DNA of 8,124 bases from JAWOJF01 sp046481785 (lineage in GTDB: Bacteria > Bacteroidota > Ignavibacteria > Ignavibacteriales > Ignavibacteriaceae). Made by a program: the position numbers and the translations under genes. How positions within the stretch are numbered: the first letter of the stretch is position 1; each line of letters starts with the position of its first letter. This document shows positions 6,501 through 8,124 of this stretch, in pieces. The stretch is taken from contig JAWOJF010000203.1 in NCBI GenBank assembly GCA_046481785.1, positions 1-8,124 on the forward strand, given 5' to 3'. Under the pieces are notes generated by a model. It was not told the origin of the DNA, did not search any database, and saw only the letters and a list, made by a program, of their open reading frames with translations.

Positions 6501-6935
6501 TTATTCCGGCACTTCGTTTATTGATAAATCCTTTTTAACAGCTTTCCACCTTTCAATAAACTTAAGAGTTTTATACTCCTCTTTAACAGATACCCATCCG
6601 GCATCAGCCATAAAAGAAGCAAAACCGGGATACCCCCTCTCCCTGATAACTTCTATTCCCCTTTTTCTATTGAGTTTAAATAATCTTTCAATGAAACGGA
6701 AAATAAAAGAATTTGTTTTTTTACAAACAGCAGTATCATCATAGATGGTACAATCAGCACAGCTCTTAAAGTTATTTTGCAGGTTGCATGTTTTTATTGA
6801 GCACCGGGACAGAATACTATTTTTACTTCTGCATCCGGAACATTTTCCATTTAAATACTTATTACATGCACCACAATAAAGGCCACAATAAGAGACTAGC
6901 TGCTCATCGGATTTAACAGATCCGTTTAGCGGCAT
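6501..6935 (-). CDS. DUF3795-like cysteine-rich protein
   Basis: The 144-residue cytoplasmic protein has ten cysteines in its first half: SYCGLYCGACNKY (16-27), KCSGC (31-35), Cys 45 and 50, SCADC (58-62) and Cys 71. The opening YCGLxCxxC followed by CxGC and CxxC is the hallmark of DUF3795 proteins, widespread in anaerobes and presumed to bind zinc or another metal; no biochemical role is established to my knowledge. The second half is helical with many Lys and Arg and ends in a GYPGFASFMADAGW segment (101-114) and a short acidic tail. No signal peptide. AAGGA lies 8 nt before the ATG, fixing the start. The next gene on the same strand is the small membrane protein. Confidence 0.72.
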   Translation of the reverse strand: MPLNGSVKSDEQLVSYCGLYCGACNKYLNGKCSGCRSKNSILSRCSIKTCNLQNNFKSCADCTIYDDTAVCKKTNSFIFRFIERLFKLNRKRGIEVIRERGYPGFASFMADAGWVSVKEEYKTLKFIERWKAVKKDLSINEVPE

Positions 6936-7342
6936 GTCGCAGTTCCTTCTCTTAAAGGATTGAAAATAGTTATGTCTGGAAATTGGAATTTTTGAACTTT
7001 CCCGTTGAGATGAGATTGTGGTTGGGAAGTATTGTGGCCCTTCAATCGAAAATTAAGCTAATTACCATTTAGTGGCAACAAAATTTTTATTTAAAATGAA
7101 ATATTTTTGGCATAGGTATAAAATCAGTGGCAAAATATATTTTAGCGTTGAAATTAGGTATTTATAGAATTGTTTATAATGAGTTTCATGTAATAATAAG
7201 TCCTTCCCCTGGAAGAGTTTGTGGGAAAGTGGAAAATGTGAATAAATATGTGTTTCAGCCTGGGATATGAGATAAGATTATGGATTTTAGCCCTAAATTA
7301 GCTTCATTTCAGGGCTAAAGCCCGTTATGGTTCTTCAGCCTC
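6936..7342. other. AT-rich intergenic region, no gene seen
   Basis: About 400 bp upstream of the DUF3795-like gene show no supported reading frame. It holds the promoter region of that gene, though I cannot place -35 and -10 boxes with confidence. TGGCA occurs three times (near 7073, 7108 and 7127), twice within a loosely similar AGTGGCA-A-rich context about 55 bp apart. A palindromic repeat at 7286-7323 closes the region just before the terminal repeat of the transposon-like element. Confidence 0.5.
7286..7323. repeat. palindromic repeat with GGCTAAAGCC core
   Basis: TTTAGCCCT (7286-7294) and AGGGCTAAA (7311-7319) form 9-bp perfect arms around 16 nt. The right arm also belongs to a second palindrome GGGCT-AA-AGCCC (7312-7323), so two alternative hairpins compete. 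The GGCTAAAGCC core is shared with 265-288 and 6087-6110, suggesting a divergent member of the same repeat family. Confidence 0.55.
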
Positions 7343-7813
7343 GAGGTTGTCCCAAAAGTAAGATGGGGAGAATATTTATTCATTTTGTTAAGATGTCAAT
7401 GGTAAGTTTTTCATGACAATAAAGTCTCTCCTCCCGCATACAGGACCCGAGATTTGCCGCCGTACAACGAACTAACCCACCCCTGCACCCCGCCCAGGCG
7501 GGGATATTTTGCGCTGTGGTCGCTAAATTATAACCCCTGTCTAAACATTATTCAAAAGATATATCATCATAGAAGTCATTAATTGCAAAGCCCGATAGCA
7601 TTTTAAATAAAATGTTATTATTACAAATGAAATCCCCGCCCGGGCGGGGACCAAAGGGGTGGGTTGCAGCGATGAATGAACAGCACGACCAAATTAAAAA
7701 CCGTTATACAAGGAGTTACTTTCTTATCTCTTCGGAGGTATTAAGACCTTTAATAAACATGCTAACTAAATAATGAAATTATATTCACTCAAATTGACTT
7801 TTGGGACAGCCTC
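7343..7813. mobile_element. 471-bp MITE-like element or insertion sequence remnant
   Basis: The left end GAGGTTGTCCCAAAAGT (from 7343) and the complement of the right end GAGGCTGTCCCAAAAGT (from 7813 inward) agree at 16 of 17 positions, forming terminal inverted repeats. The sequence type recalls ends of IS1182- or IS5-like transposons, from memory and not verified. No transposase is readable inside: the longest frames are short and unrecognised. A non-autonomous MITE or a deleted insertion sequence fits best. Flanks (CCTC on the left, TTAA on the right) give no target-site duplication. Inside are inverted GC-rich repeats at 7474-7505 and 7632-7665. Confidence 0.65.
7474..7665. repeat. inverted pair of a GC-rich repeat inside the element
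   Basis: AACCCACCCCT (7474-7484) is repeated inverted at 7655-7665 with no mismatch. Next to each lies a GC palindrome: CCCCGCC-CA-GGCGGGG (7488-7503) and CCCCGCC-CG-GGCGGGG (7634-7649). Left and right thus form two copies, about 32-34 nt each, facing each other across about 126 bp of AT-rich DNA. They could fold into one large hairpin. They look like dispersed intergenic repeats nested in the element. Confidence 0.65.
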
Positions 7814-7832
7814 TTAATTAATAATTAATTAA
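7814..7832. repeat. AT-only palindrome abutting the element
   Basis: TTAATTAAT and ATTAATTAA form 9-bp perfect arms around a single A, starting at the first base after the right terminal repeat. It may be an AT-rich insertion target, or a chance product of low complexity. Confidence 0.4.
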
Positions 7833-7851
7833 TATTTATTCCTCAGTCTTT

Positions 7852-7970
7852 CAATTCGTGAATCCGACAATTCGTGAATCCGACAATTCGTGAATCCGGC
7901 AATTCGTGAATCCGGCAATTCGTGAATCCGGCAATTCGTGAATCCGGCAATTCGTGAATCCGGCAATTCG
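7852..7970. repeat. 16-bp tandem repeat array, seven copies plus a partial
   Basis: The unit CAATTCGTGAATCCGG occurs seven times head to tail (7852-7963) and is followed by a 7-nt partial copy (7964-7970). The first two units end in CCGA, the other five in CCGG; otherwise they are identical. Each carries ATTC-GT-GAAT, a small inverted repeat. There are no spacers, so it is not CRISPR. It lies just beyond the lipA stop codon and would be transcribed as its 3' untranslated region unless transcription ends first. Identity of units implies recent expansion. Confidence 0.92.
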
Positions 7971-7977
7971 CCAATTC

Positions 7978-8124
7978 TCAGAAAATTGCTCTTGCCTGTT
8001 CATCTGCGTGATATGAACTTCTTACCAACGGAGAAGATTCTACAATTTTAAATCCCTTTTTCAAACCTTCTTCCTTATACATCCTGAATTCTTCGGGTGT
8101 AACAAACCTATCGACAGGAAGATG
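7978..8124 (-). CDS. lipA: lipoyl synthase, C-terminal 48 residues (partial)
   Basis: Only the last 48 codons and the TGA stop (7980-7978) lie in the window; the gene continues past the right edge. The readable part begins HLPVDRFVTPEEF and contains SPLVRSSYHADEQ (31-43), the highly conserved end of lipoyl synthase. This radical-SAM enzyme inserts two sulfur atoms into protein-bound octanoyl groups to make the lipoyl cofactor of 2-oxoacid dehydrogenases and glycine cleavage. The RSSY motif (35-38) contains the serine that ligates the auxiliary iron-sulfur cluster. The C-terminus ends normally a few residues after the motif. Immediately downstream is the 16-bp tandem array. Confidence 0.93.
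   Translation of the reverse strand, partial: HLPVDRFVTPEEFRMYKEEGLKKGFKIVESSPLVRSSYHADEQARAIF

Noticed and set aside
7100..7130. Sigma-54 promoter suggested by TTGGCA
   Set aside because: No GC doublet at the required spacing 10 nt after GG in any of the TGGCA sites.
7672..7773. 33-codon frame inside the transposon-like element
   Set aside because: No ribosome binding site, no transposase motif and no recognisable family.
7852..7970. CRISPR array
   Set aside because: Units are 16 bp and directly adjacent with no spacers, and no cas gene is nearby.

Overview
The window looks like a chromosomal segment of a Bacteroidota/Chlorobiota/Ignavibacteriota-type bacterium. The grounds are low-GC coding with AAGGA-type ribosome binding sites, an atpD-atpC pair standing apart from the other ATP synthase genes (as in green sulfur bacteria and relatives), a PAS-like LuxR-type regulator, a CsgG-family outer-membrane protein, and intergenic spaces full of GC-rich palindromic repeats. 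The assignment to phylum level is inference. No rRNA, tRNA or CRISPR was seen.

Layout: 1-394 is non-coding, with a cluster of short palindromes and a strong intrinsic terminator (about 302-343) for the ATP synthase genes. 395-2242 (minus strand) is atpD followed by atpC, 12 bp apart. 2243-2438 carries a possible atpD promoter and a palindromic repeat. 2439-3398 (minus) encodes an exported CsgG-family protein. 3552-4259 (minus) encodes a LuxR-type regulator. The gap between these two holds a perfect 8-bp-arm palindrome and a 15-bp direct repeat that could be operator sites. A divergent 294-bp intergenic region follows, then a plus-strand pair: a membrane methyltransferase of the ICMT/PEMT type (4554-5039) and a secreted GH5 glycoside hydrolase (5052-6092), 12 bp apart. 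6158-6451 and 6501-6935 (minus) encode a small three-helix membrane protein and a ten-cysteine DUF3795-like protein.

The right part, 6936-7977, is about 1 kb without a convincing gene. It holds a palindromic repeat, a 471-bp element with matching terminal inverted repeats and no transposase (7343-7813), an AT-only palindrome touching its right end, and seven tandem copies of a 16-bp unit (7852-7970). The array ends 7 bp before the stop codon of a lipoyl synthase gene (lipA) whose last 48 codons enter from the right edge on the minus strand.

The genes do not form one pathway. ATP synthase and lipoyl synthase are housekeeping. The CsgG-like/LuxR pair and the methyltransferase/GH5 pair look like accessory envelope and secretion functions. 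I see no clear new multi-gene system. The most unusual material is the repeat content: a 24-nt dispersed repeat that supplies the GH5 stop codon, the MITE-like element with nested inverted GC-rich repeats, and the lipA-adjacent tandem array.
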